Shown: positions 1-9,300 of the stretch, piece after piece
Numbering within the stretch: the first letter of the stretch is position 1
Layout: each line of letters opens with the position of its first letter
From: Saprospiraceae bacterium
GTDB lineage: Bacteria > Bacteroidota > Bacteroidia > Chitinophagales > Saprospiraceae
Direction of reading: 5' to 3'
Length of the DNA stretch: 64,000 nt
NCBI GenBank assembly: GCA_016714445.1
Contig: JADJNF010000001.1
Span: 310,001 to 374,000, forward strand
Notes under the pieces: model-generated
The model's input: the letters and a program-made list of their open reading frames with translations, nothing else
The model's database searches: none
What the model was told of the DNA's origin: nothing
Position numbers and translations under genes: made by a program

Positions 1-46
1 TAGATGTTTTTCCTGTACACTCAGGCCCGGTAAATACAATTTTCAC
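1..46 (-). CDS. NadR-like P-loop ATPase, N-terminal fragment cut by the window edge
   Basis: Only the first 15 residues lie in the window. They read as a beta strand followed by a Walker A motif of the form GPECTGKTS (residues 7-15), which is characteristic of the AAA_28/NadR-type nicotinamide riboside kinase-like ATPases of Bacteroidota. The start must be the GTG at 44-46, because an in-frame TAA lies only 6-9 bases upstream of it. It begins 6 bases after the stop of the Lacal_2735 gene, so the two are almost certainly cotranscribed. The family assignment rests on the P-loop alone; another small P-loop kinase is possible. Confidence 0.6.
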   Translation of the reverse strand, partial: MKIVFTGPECTGKTS

Positions 47-52
47 GGATAG

Positions 53-220
53 TTAATCAGTTAATGTTTCAATTTTAGCCAAAATTTCCATCGCTTCATT
101 TACTTTCACATCACTGGCAGTCCTGTTTGTTTTTGAAAGCTGGTAAGATTCTTCCATAAGTTGGGCATATTTTTCCATTAATTTTTCTTTTTCACTCTTT
201 CTTTTGAATATATTAAACAT
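53..220 (-). CDS. Lacal_2735 family small protein (55 aa)
   Basis: This short gene translates to a 55-residue, highly charged, probably helical protein beginning MFNIFKRKSEKEKLMEKY. The N-terminal FNIFKRKSEKEKL stretch and the following helix with paired E/K residues match the small Bacteroidota family annotated as Lacal_2735, whose function is unknown. The ATG is at 218-220 and the TAA at 53-55. It lies immediately upstream of, and in the same direction as, the NadR-like ATPase. A good -7 promoter box lies 24 bases upstream of the start. Family membership is from recognition of the sequence; no role can be assigned. Confidence 0.75.
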   Translation of the reverse strand: MFNIFKRKSEKEKLMEKYAQLMEESYQLSKTNRTASDVKVNEAMEILAKIETLTD

Positions 221-243
221 TCTACCTTTTATTTTTGACGAAA

Positions 244-251
244 CAAAGATA
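244..251 (-). promoter_or_regulatory. Bacteroidota -7 box for the Lacal_2735 operon
   Basis: Read on the minus strand this is TATCTTTG, a match to TAnnTTTG, 24 bases upstream of the Lacal_2735 ATG. No convincing -33 TTTG was found. Confidence 0.45.
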
Positions 252-345
252 TATTCATTTGGTTTTAATTAGGGGAATCATTTGAAGCACATTTTCAGAA
301 TTGATATTTTCAATCACTTAATTTACACCTTTCAGAATTTTATAG

Positions 346-353
346 TAATTTTG
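346..353 (+). promoter_or_regulatory. Bacteroidota -7 box for the BFN gene
   Basis: TAATTTTG matches TAnnTTTG and ends 21 bases before the ATG at 375. A TTTA at 322-325 with a 20-base spacer could be the -33 element. Confidence 0.45.
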
Positions 354-374
354 CACATCGTTTAAAAGATTAAA

Positions 375-959
375 ATGAATAAAGTAAGATTAGATATTAT
401 GGCATTGTCACACAGCGTGACACAATCTCACAATTATGCTGTAGTATTGGGGGAAGAAAACGGAAAACGCAGACTTCCTATCGTAATCGGAGGATTTGAA
501 GCTCAGGCCATTGCAGTAGCTCTTGAAAATATGACTCCCAATAGACCACTGACACATGATTTGTTCAAAAATACTTTGGATGCATATGGAATTGACATCA
601 AGGAAGTAGTCATAAATAATTTACTTGATGGAATATTTTATGCTCAGTTGATTTGCGAGCAGGATGGGAATATCATGCAAATTGATGCCAGAACATCAGA
701 TGCTATTTCGATGGCGGTACGCTATGGATGCCCTATTTTTACTTTTGAATTTATCATGGAAAGCGCAGGCGTGATCCTGGATGAAGAAGAACAAAAGCAA
801 GATAAAAAGAAAGCGGTCAAATCCAAGTCAACTTCGATTGAAGATATGAATCTGGCTAGTCTCGAAAAACTTCTGGATGAAGCTTTACAAAAGGAGGATT
901 ATGAGAAAGCAGCACAAATCAGAGACATCATCAATTCAAAAAAAACAAGTGACTCTTAA
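375..959 (+). CDS. Bifunctional nuclease (BFN/DUF151) domain protein with C-terminal UVR motif
   Basis: The 194-residue product has an N-terminal BFN domain (about residues 1-135), with the family's VVLGEENGKRRLPIVIG strand pair, the GGFEAQAIA helix and the ARTSDAISMAVRYGCPI segment. After a lysine-rich linker (about 138-155) it ends in a UvrB/UvrC-type motif (about 163-190; EALQKEDYEKAAQIRD) that normally mediates protein-protein contacts. BFN proteins are linked to DNase/RNase activity in plants and are widespread in bacteria, but the bacterial role is unclear. The next gene, pdxJ, starts 55 bases downstream on the same strand and may be cotranscribed. The BFN-UVR combination is standard for Bacteroidota, so identity is secure while activity is not. 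Confidence 0.9.
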   Translation: MNKVRLDIMALSHSVTQSHNYAVVLGEENGKRRLPIVIGGFEAQAIAVALENMTPNRPLTHDLFKNTLDAYGIDIKEVVINNLLDGIFYAQLICEQDGNIMQIDARTSDAISMAVRYGCPIFTFEFIMESAGVILDEEEQKQDKKKAVKSKSTSIEDMNLASLEKLLDEALQKEDYEKAAQIRDIINSKKTSDS

Positions 960-1014
960 CGCTCACGATATTGAGTATCTCTAGTCAATCTTTCCAATAT
1001 TATATCAAACATAA

Positions 1015-1728
1015 GTGACCAAACTAAGTGTAAATATCAATAAAATTGCTCTGATACGCAATTCACGTGAAGCCAATTATCCTGACCTTTTAAAAGTAGC
1101 TGCTGATTGCGAAGAGTTTGGCGCACAGGGGATCACTGTTCACCCTCGTCCTGACCAGCGACACATTAAGTATAGTGATATACCTGCTTTAAAATCAATA
1201 GTTACCACTGAGTTCAATATAGAGGGATATCCATCAGGTGACTTTATGACACTCGTATTGAAAAACAAACCCGATCAGTGTACGCTTGTTCCTGATCTTC
1301 CGGGAGCGCTGACTTCAGATAATGGATGGGATACCATCACACATCAGCATTTCCTGAAGGATATCGTATCGAAGCTTCAGGACAAAGGAATCAGGGTCAG
1401 TCTTTTTATTGATCCTATTCGTGAACGATTACTTGCAGCAAAGGAAACTGGGGCAGAAAGAATAGAATTTTATACAGGTCCTTATGCACATGATTTTAAC
1501 ACAGATAAGTTAAATGCCGTTCAGCCTTTTGGAGTAGCAGCCAGTTTGTGTAAAGAAATAGGACTGGGTATCAATGCCGGACATGATTTGAATTTAGATA
1601 ATTTACATTTTTTCAAGACACATGTTCCTCATTTGCTGGAGGTTTCCATAGGTCATGCCATAGTATGCGATGCACTGTATTTTGGCCTGAAAAATACCAT
1701 ACAAATGTATTTGAAAGAATTGGTGTAA
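1015..1728 (+). CDS. pdxJ: Pyridoxine 5'-phosphate synthase PdxJ (GTG start)
   Basis: This cytoplasmic TIM-barrel enzyme condenses 3-amino-1-hydroxyacetone phosphate with 1-deoxyxylulose 5-phosphate to make pyridoxine 5'-phosphate, the last step of DXP-dependent vitamin B6 synthesis. The 237-residue length is normal. Visible family motifs are LSVNINKIALIRNSR at the N-terminus, TVHPRPDQRHI (residues 41-51, with His43, Arg45, Asp47 and His50), FNIEGYP (Glu70), RIEFYTGPYA, INAGHDLNL and the closing LLEVSIGHAIV. The start is a GTG at 1015; no better in-frame ATG precedes these conserved residues. Fifty-five bases separate it from the upstream BFN gene. Confidence in function is high. Confidence 0.95.
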   Translation: MTKLSVNINKIALIRNSREANYPDLLKVAADCEEFGAQGITVHPRPDQRHIKYSDIPALKSIVTTEFNIEGYPSGDFMTLVLKNKPDQCTLVPDLPGALTSDNGWDTITHQHFLKDIVSKLQDKGIRVSLFIDPIRERLLAAKETGAERIEFYTGPYAHDFNTDKLNAVQPFGVAASLCKEIGLGINAGHDLNLDNLHFFKTHVPHLLEVSIGHAIVCDALYFGLKNTIQMYLKELV

Positions 1729-1880
1729 TTCATTTCATAGTCATCATTTTTAAATTCCCCCAGTGCTTCAGCCTTAAGAAGGTTGAACAAATTAAGATTA
1801 ACCCATATTTCTAATTCATTAATAATAGGATAGTTGTATGAATATAAATTCCTTTTATTTGATTTATGCAAAATTAAGTA

Positions 1881-1909
1881 TTTTAAATACTCGATCTTCA
1901 CTATATTTG
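1881..1909 (+). promoter_or_regulatory. Bacteroidota promoter for the S9 peptidase gene
   Basis: TATATTTG at 1902-1909 is a perfect TAnnTTTG box, with a T-rich -33 candidate at 1881-1884 (17-base spacer). It lies 29 bases before the ATG at 1939. Confidence 0.5.
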
Positions 1910-1938
1910 AGCGACAATAGACCTAAATTTCAATTATT

Positions 1939-4383
1939 ATGCCAGCCATTACCTTCACAAAAAAGTGGATATTTTTATTTATGATATTTAACTATTATTA
2001 CGGGGCAGCACAGTCTGACTTCCCTTATCAAAAACCTGATACAGATATCCTGTCGCTGGCAGATGCACGCCCTGCACCTTCCATCAGGATTAAGGCAGAT
2101 GCTTCCCTGGCTGTTTTATTATTCAGGAATGCATATAAAAACATTGAAGAAATGGCTGCGCCTGAAATGAAACTTGCAGGCATCAGAATAAATCCGATGA
2201 CCAACTCTCCTTCGCGGATTACCTATTTTAATGATATAAAAATACTGGATATACTTTCTGGTACTGAGTATAGCATTGATGGTATGCCTGTTTCTCCTGC
2301 ATTATCAAATTTTGTATGGTCAAACGATCAGTCCTTGATGGCTTTTACTAATACGGTAAAAGAAGGAATGGAACTATGGATACTTGATGTGAATCAAAAA
2401 AAAGTCAAAAAACTGACCGAACCCATACTTAATGCAAATGTTGGAAATGTATTCATATGGTCTAAAGACAATAAAAGTCTATTGCTCACAACTTTAGTAA
2501 AAGATAGAAAACCATTACTTGATGGTAAATTTGCCATACCCACTGGTCCCGTAATCACAGAAAATGACGGACAAAAAGCACAAAACAGAACATATCAGGA
2601 CCTCTTGAAAAACCCTGTTGATGAACAAAACTTTGAGTTGCTTACCACTTCAGAAATTTCCAGGGTAAATCTGGATGGTAAACTGTCCCTATTCAAAGGT
2701 CCGGCCATGTATGTAGGGATGAGTTTTTCACCGGACGGTAGTTATCTTCTTACCTATGAATTAAAAAAGCCCTTTTCTTATATCGTAACTTATGACAGAT
2801 TTCCAACTGATATAAATCTTCTGGATAAAGATGGGAAATTCATAAAAACATTTATTAGCATCCCATTGACGGAAGAACTACCCAAGGGTTTTATGGCTGT
2901 CAGAAAAGGCCCTCGAAGTCTTCAGTGGAGAGCAGATAAACCATCTTCATTATATTGGGCAGAAGCTCTTGATGGCGGCGACCCGGCCATAGAAGTTACA
3001 GAACGGGATGCTATATATACTCTGGATGCTCCTTTTGAAACAAAGCCGGTATTATTGGTTAAAACAAAAGAAAGATATGCCGGTATTCAATGGGGAGATG
3101 ACAATACGGCTATTTTAAATGAGCGCTGGTGGAATACCCGAAACAGCCGAATTCTGGTATTCAATCCATCTCTTCCCGGGTCAGTGCCAAGATTATTTAA
3201 TGAAAGAAATGAGCAGGACAATTATGCAGATCCGGGAAATTTTGTGACAAAAAGAAACAAATACCAACTGAATACATTAGATCTGACAGATAATCAATTG
3301 TATATGATCGGTGATGGATTTTCAAAAGAAGGAAAATTTCCCTTTATTGACAAATATTCGATTACAGATTTTAAAAAAACCAGAATTTATCAAAGTAAAG
3401 AAAAAGACAAACTTGAACAATTGATTTCCGCGGTGGATGTGCTTAAAGGCATTTACCTCACCAGATTAGAATCTAAAAATGAATATCCTGATTTCTATCT
3501 CAGAAATGTAAAAAATAATACTTTAAAACAGATATCCCACAATGTTAATCCATTTCAGGTTCTGAATGGTGTTCATAAAGAAGTAATTAAATATAGCAGA
3601 CCCGATGGAGTTGAATTATCTGCTACCCTATATCTCCCCGCAGGATACGATAAGTTAAAGTTGGAAAAAATGCCTATGATAATGTGGGCATACCCGACAG
3701 AATTTAAAGATAAGGCAAGTGCTGGACAGGTGACTGCCAATGCCAACGAATTTACTTTCCCGTATTATGGATCTCCGTTGTATTGGCTAACCAAAGGATA
3801 TGTTGTGTTGGATGATGCTTCTTTTCCGATCATTGGTGAAGGCAAAAATGAGCCCAATGATACTTTTATCCCACAACTGGTGTCTAATGCTAAAGCCGCC
3901 ATTGACGCTGTAGATAAGCTTGGATACATTGACCGAACAAAAGTAGCTGTTGGTGGCCATTCTTATGGTGCATTTATGACTGCAAATTTGCTCACTCATT
4001 CTGATTTATTTGCTGCGGGGATAGCCAGAAGCGGTGCCTACAACAGATCTCTCACCCCATTTGGGTTTCAATCTGAAGAACGCAACTACTGGGAAGCACC
4101 GGAGGTATATGATGCCATGTCACCTTTTCAACATGCAGACAAAATGAAAAGTCCGCTTTTGCTAATACATGGTGAAGAAGATAATAACTCAGGCACGCAC
4201 ACCATGCAAAGTGAAAGATATTTTAATGCTTTGAAAGGTTTGGGTGCGACGGCCCGATTGGTCATATTACCAAAAGAAAGTCATGGGTATGCGGCTCGCG
4301 AATCTATCCTGCACATGCTTTGGGAACAAGACCAATGGCTGGATAAATATGTTAAAAATAGAAAACCGGATGCTAAACCATAA
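1939..4383 (+). CDS. Secreted S9 (prolyl oligopeptidase) family peptidase, glutamyl-peptidase-like
   Basis: The 814-residue product has an N-terminal signal sequence ending near AAQS (residues 1-25), a long beta-propeller-type N-terminal half, and a C-terminal alpha/beta-hydrolase domain from about residue 560. The catalytic triad is readable: Ser675 in GGHSYGAF, Asp748 in HGEEDNNSG and His782 in ESHGYAA. The early segment around LADARPAPSIRIKAD resembles the S9D group, which includes chloroplast glutamyl endopeptidase. It is probably a periplasmic or exported serine peptidase cleaving oligopeptides. A -7 box lies just upstream and the gene looks monocistronic, with 98 bases to the next start. 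The exact cleavage preference is not evident from sequence. Confidence 0.88.
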   Translation: MPAITFTKKWIFLFMIFNYYYGAAQSDFPYQKPDTDILSLADARPAPSIRIKADASLAVLLFRNAYKNIEEMAAPEMKLAGIRINPMTNSPSRITYFNDIKILDILSGTEYSIDGMPVSPALSNFVWSNDQSLMAFTNTVKEGMELWILDVNQKKVKKLTEPILNANVGNVFIWSKDNKSLLLTTLVKDRKPLLDGKFAIPTGPVITENDGQKAQNRTYQDLLKNPVDEQNFELLTTSEISRVNLDGKLSLFKGPAMYVGMSFSPDGSYLLTYELKKPFSYIVTYDRFPTDINLLDKDGKFIKTFISIPLTEELPKGFMAVRKGPRSLQWRADKPSSLYWAEALDGGDPAIEVTERDAIYTLDAPFETKPVLLVKTKERYAGIQWGDDNTAILNERWWNTRNSRILVFNPSLPGSVPRLFNERNEQDNYADPGNFVTKRNKYQLNTLDLTDNQLYMIGDGFSKEGKFPFIDKYSITDFKKTRIYQSKEKDKLEQLISAVDVLKGIYLTRLESKNEYPDFYLRNVKNNTLKQISHNVNPFQVLNGVHKEVIKYSRPDGVELSATLYLPAGYDKLKLEKMPMIMWAYPTEFKDKASAGQVTANANEFTFPYYGSPLYWLTKGYVVLDDASFPIIGEGKNEPNDTFIPQLVSNAKAAIDAVDKLGYIDRTKVAVGGHSYGAFMTANLLTHSDLFAAGIARSGAYNRSLTPFGFQSEERNYWEAPEVYDAMSPFQHADKMKSPLLLIHGEEDNNSGTHTMQSERYFNALKGLGATARLVILPKESHGYAARESILHMLWEQDQWLDKYVKNRKPDAKP

Positions 4384-4481
4384 TCATTTAATAATTTTAT
4401 AACACTTTCCGCTTTCAGACATATTAAATCTCATGTAGTTTTACACCATATTTTAAGAAATATCATAACTTACCCTACGCA

Positions 4482-5792
4482 ATGAAATATTATAGAACCG
4501 TTTTTGCATTGATGTTTACGCTTATTTCAGTGCTTGAATTAAACGCCCAAAAAGACGTATTAAAAAGCGGACCAATGCTTGGACCTGTTACACTCAGAGA
4601 TGCCAGTATTTGGGTACAATGCAATCAACAGGCTGTTGTCCAGATACTATATAAGAAAAAAGAAAGTACTGATGTTTATAAAAGATCTGAAAAAGTACAG
4701 GCAATATACGAAAATGGATTTACTGCCACTTTGCACCTGACGGACCTCACTCCAGGGACGACCTATCAATATCAGTTAAAATTAAATAACTTTACTGTCT
4801 CCAGACCATATCCTTTAGAATTTACCACACAGACACACTGGCAGTATCGGAAAGATGCACCGGACTTTTCGTTTATAGCTGGTTCATGTTTTTATATCAA
4901 TGATACAGAATATGACAGGCCAGGAAAACCATACGGCGGTGAATATGAAATCATCAGTCATATGCAACAGTCCAAACCTGACCTAATGGTGTGGCTGGGA
5001 GACAATACATACCTTCGAGAAGGAGATTATGAGAGCAGGTCAGGTATATATTATAGAAATTCTCATACAAGGTCTCTACCGGAATTGCAGCCATTCCTGT
5101 CTTCCACAGCACATTATGCCACTTGGGATGATCATGATTTTGGGCCAAATGATTCAGACTGGACATACCCGCTTAAACACCACTCCCTGGCTGCATTCAA
5201 AGACTTCTGGCCATCAGAAAGTTATGGTGCAGGGCATACAGAAGGTATAACCAGCAGCTTTATACACAATGATTGTCAGTTCATTATGCTGGATGGCAGA
5301 TGGTATCGGACGGTCGACAAAGAAAATGGAACCATCCTTGGTGAACAACAAAAATATTGGCTGAAAGAGTCATTGTTATATTCTACTGCCCGATTCAAAT
5401 TTATTTGTGTAGGTGGTCAGTTTTTAAGCGACTTTGCAGGTTTTGAAAACTTTGCCAATTATAAGGATGAAAGACAGGAAATTATAGATTTTCTGGATGA
5501 AAAAAATATCAAAGGAGTAGTTTTTCTTACCGGTGACAGACACCACTCGGAGATCACAAAATTAAAAACAGCCAAAGGAAATGTCTTTTATGATGTCACT
5601 TCGTCTGCTATAACATCAACTACTTATGACCACAGCAAAGAGCCGAATAGTCTGCGGGTGCCAAATACAATGATATCTGAACGTAATTTTGCCATATTTA
5701 AGGTCTCAGGTGATAAAAAAAACAGAAAATTGGATGTAATATTTAAAAATACTCAAGGCAAAGTAGTACTTGAGTATCGATTTGAAGATTGA
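4482..5792 (+). CDS. PhoD-like alkaline phosphatase family protein
   Basis: The 436-residue exported protein has a signal sequence (about 1-22, ending LNAQ), an Fn3-like N-terminal PhoD domain (about 25-125) and a metallophosphatase domain (about 130-430). Metal-site motifs are visible: GSCFY, GDN with Asp174-Asn175, DDHDFG at 216-221, and GDRHHSE with Asp352, His354 and His355. PhoD-type enzymes are Ca/Fe-dependent phosphodiesterases/phosphomonoesterases that release phosphate outside the cytoplasm. It is 98 bases downstream of the S9 peptidase and 21 bases upstream of the first giant adhesin. A role in phosphate scavenging is inferred from the family only; no Pho regulatory site was recognised. 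Confidence 0.9.
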   Translation: MKYYRTVFALMFTLISVLELNAQKDVLKSGPMLGPVTLRDASIWVQCNQQAVVQILYKKKESTDVYKRSEKVQAIYENGFTATLHLTDLTPGTTYQYQLKLNNFTVSRPYPLEFTTQTHWQYRKDAPDFSFIAGSCFYINDTEYDRPGKPYGGEYEIISHMQQSKPDLMVWLGDNTYLREGDYESRSGIYYRNSHTRSLPELQPFLSSTAHYATWDDHDFGPNDSDWTYPLKHHSLAAFKDFWPSESYGAGHTEGITSSFIHNDCQFIMLDGRWYRTVDKENGTILGEQQKYWLKESLLYSTARFKFICVGGQFLSDFAGFENFANYKDERQEIIDFLDEKNIKGVVFLTGDRHHSEITKLKTAKGNVFYDVTSSAITSTTYDHSKEPNSLRVPNTMISERNFAIFKVSGDKKNRKLDVIFKNTQGKVVLEYRFED

Positions 5793-5813
5793 AAATGAAC
5801 AAGGTATTCAATA

Positions 5814-6362
5814 ATGCTTTTAAAAGCAATTATGATTAGGTTTTTAATTACTTGTTTTTATCTGTTATCAATATTTACAGTAGATATATTTTCTCAATCG
5901 GGAACAGTAAGCCTGGGGTCACAAATCACAAATGGAATAACAACAGGAGGTTGCATTTCTGGCTGCATTACCCCTGGTACGCCTGGTGATCCGGGGTTCA
6001 TTTGTGATCCGGGTGGATCAGGGAATCATTCACCACAAACCTTAAATTATGATTTAATTGTTCCTCCCGGTCAATATGCAACTATTACTGCTACAACATC
6101 AGCTTGCAATGCAGCCTTTGATGGTCTTGATGTCGGAGATTTTTTTATAGTAAATGGGGTTACCATTGTAACAGGTTCATCCAACAACCGAATAAATTAC
6201 ACAGGGTGTTTTGAAAACCTTTGCAGTGCGGAATCAATTTTGACTATTAGCCTGATAGTTGATAGACGGGATGAAACTGTATCCATAGATTGGACAAGTA
6301 AGCCCTACTACACCTGTTGGTTCCTGTACTACATTAGGAACACCTCAAACGCCAACATTTAA
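5814..6362 (+). CDS. Giant adhesin A, N-terminal fragment (frame-broken)
   Basis: This is the 5' piece of one long gene that should run 5814-11023. It encodes a signal peptide (ATG at 5814 or in-frame at 5832, cleavage near IFSQ) and a unique glycine-rich domain with paired cysteines (about residues 30-160). After residues DWTS the frame goes wrong: the sensible continuation (SPTTPVGSCTTLGTPQ, then PTFNQVPSICPG) is in the +1 frame from about 6301 to 6377, so one base appears inserted near 6298-6300 (aagtaagccc). The printed C-terminus after DWTS and the stop at 6360 are therefore artefactual. The gene is 21 bases after the PhoD gene. Confidence 0.7.
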   Translation: MLLKAIMIRFLITCFYLLSIFTVDIFSQSGTVSLGSQITNGITTGGCISGCITPGTPGDPGFICDPGGSGNHSPQTLNYDLIVPPGQYATITATTSACNAAFDGLDVGDFFIVNGVTIVTGSSNNRINYTGCFENLCSAESILTISLIVDRRDETVSIDWTSKPYYTCWFLYYIRNTSNANI

Positions 6363-6377
6363 TCAGGTTCCTTCTAT

Positions 6378-9300
6378 TTGTCCGGGGAAGTTTTCACTTT
6401 GCCTGTTTCATCTTTAGAAGGTATAACCGGAACCTGGAGTCCTGCCTTAAATAATATGGCAACTGAAACATACGTTTTCACACCAGATGCTGTACCAAAC
6501 ACATGTTACGGTAGTCAAACCATGACTGTAACTGTCAATCCACTTATTACACCAACTTTTACTGAGATAGAACCAGTCTGTCAGGGGAGCTCATTTTCGT
6601 TACCACTAACATCCACCAACGGCATCTCAGGTATATGGTCACCAGCCATCAATAATTTAAGTACTACACCTTACACTTTTACCCCTGACCCTATCTTACA
6701 CCCCTGTGCTGGCCCTTCCATGATGACAGTCGAAATTGAGCCTCCTGCTGTGCCGGCACTTGGCCCTTTCGGACCATACTGCAACAATGGTGCGTCTGTA
6801 TCACTTCCTTTAGTACAGGATGGTATAACCGGCACCTGGTCCGGTGCAATACTTACCGGTAATTCTTTTAATCCTTCTGTTTTAGCTCCGGGAATATATA
6901 CCATCACTTTTAATCCTGCAGCAGGTGAATGTGCTGTACCAGGTGAGATTTCCATTTCCTTGGTAAGTGCACCACAGATAAATACTGCATCATTAAATTC
7001 TTGCGATGATGATCAGGATGGAATTGCTGTTTTTGATCTTACCTCAGTAGACAATATTGTAACAAATAATTTAGGTACAAATTCCGTCTCTTGGTTTACC
7101 GATGAGGCAAACCTAAACATTATTTCTGTGCCATCGGCATTTTTTTCCGGTAATGCAACCGTGTATGCTCGTGTTACAAATCCCGATGGCTGTTCTGCAA
7201 CCGTGCCTGTTACTTTGACACTTGATCCACCGGTCATTCTGAATTTGACTGATTTTTCATCCTGTATAAATGGTCCGGTCATTGGTTTGCCGGTCGTTGT
7301 GGATGGATATGCAGGAGTTTGGTCGGGATTAAATATCTCTGGTGGCAATCAATTTAATCCGGCTGGTCTAAACACCGGAGCTTATCCGATCACTTTTAGT
7401 CCTACAGGTGGTTTTTGTGTGGCTCCCATCACTGTAAACGTAAATATCACTTCAGCAGGACCGGTACCGCTAAACTCCCCCATCGCCACGACTTGTTCAG
7501 GTGATGCTTCGGCAGTTTTAAGCAATCAACAAGGTGGAATCAGCGGTGTATGGTCAGGTAGTCCTTTCCTTACAGGCAATATTTTTAATATTTCAGCTTC
7601 AGGAGCAGGTACTTTTACAGTAACATTTACACCCAATGGATCAGGTTCATGCTTCAGCCCCAACACCACACAAGTAGTGGTTATTCCAAATACGGTTTTA
7701 ACCCCTGTCAATTTTTCGGATGTTTGCTCAAGTAGTTCTATCATCAATTTAGGAACGGTAGTCGATGGAGAAATGGGTAGCTGGTCAGGTAATACACAAA
7801 TCGTTGGTAACACCTTTAATCCTAATACCACTGCAGGTGACTATCCTGTGATTTTTACACCCACAAAAAACTGCGTCACAGGTTTTACTACCAACATCAA
7901 AGTATTGCCATTCATTACTTTAACGCCGCCGGCTCTTGGGCCAACTTGTGTAAACGGTGCCACTATCGCCCTACCTTCTTCGATAAATTCAGTATCAGGG
8001 ACATGGACATTAAACGGGAGTCCAATAACCACTTTTAATCCCGGCACTTCAGGAACAGGAAACTTTACTTTAAACTTCAACCCAGATCCAACAGCATGTG
8101 CTTTGCCTTTTAATACCACTATTTCCGTTGGTCAGATCAATGCGGGTAAAGATAGTATTTCCACCCTGTGCAGTATCCACCAGGACACTATAAACCTGAA
8201 CAATTTTCTATCCGCTGGTTCAACTTCAGGAGGTGAGTGGAAATTAAATAATATTCTTATTTCAAATCCAACAAAATATAGTCTTGCTACACTTTCCGCG
8301 GGTAATCACATTTTTTCATACTTATTGAATGATGTATCCTGCGGCAGAGATACAGCCTTAATTACATTCAATATCACTTTCCCAAATAATGCCGGTAATA
8401 ACAGTCAATCGATATTATGCTCTGATAACACATCTTCTGTTGATTTTAATAGTCTTTTGGGTACTCATGGTTCGGGTGGAACCTGGACTCAACCATTCGG
8501 ATCAAACATAGATATAAGCAACATCAGTAATGTAGATTTGTCTTCGCTGGCTGCCGGAAGCTATGAGTTTAAGTATATTTTACCTGCCGGGATTTGTCCT
8601 TCAGACACATCGATCACCTTATTTGATATTAAAACTTTCAATTCCGCAGGCGTTGATGATAATTCCACCTTATGTTTGGGTACTGAAATTGACTTAATAA
8701 ACCTTGTAAATACCAGTTTTATAGGTGGAAACATTGTAAATCCATCGGGAATTTCCGGGCTTACCGGTAGCATTTGGAATACTTCAGGTCTACTGTCCGG
8801 TCAGTATACGTTTCTATATGTGGTGAATAATCCTGCGCCCTGCTTGTCCGACACTTCAGAATTAGTGATAAATCTGGCAGCAAGTGTTTCTGCAGGAAAT
8901 GACATAAGTGACTTCTTTTGCGAAAATGCAACTTTGGATTTAAACAGTTATCTCTCGTCGGGTGCATCAGCAGGAGGAAAGTTTTTCCTGAATGGGGTTG
9001 AAATAATCAATGGCAATTATACGACAACTACTCAAACCAACCTTCAGTTTATTTACAAAGTTGGTGATGGTTTGACTTGTCCTGAAGATACGGCTTTTAT
9101 AACTTTGGGGCCCATTTTAAAACCAGGTGTCAGTGTAACCGGTCTCAAAGACATTTGTGAAAATGATTGTCAGGATATCACTATCATCCACAGCATACCT
9201 GCAGGCGCACAAATAGCCATTAGCATGACCACATCCACAGGAATTAAGTACAATATCACAAACCCTGTATTAAATTCCAATCCAATTAACCTTTACATTT

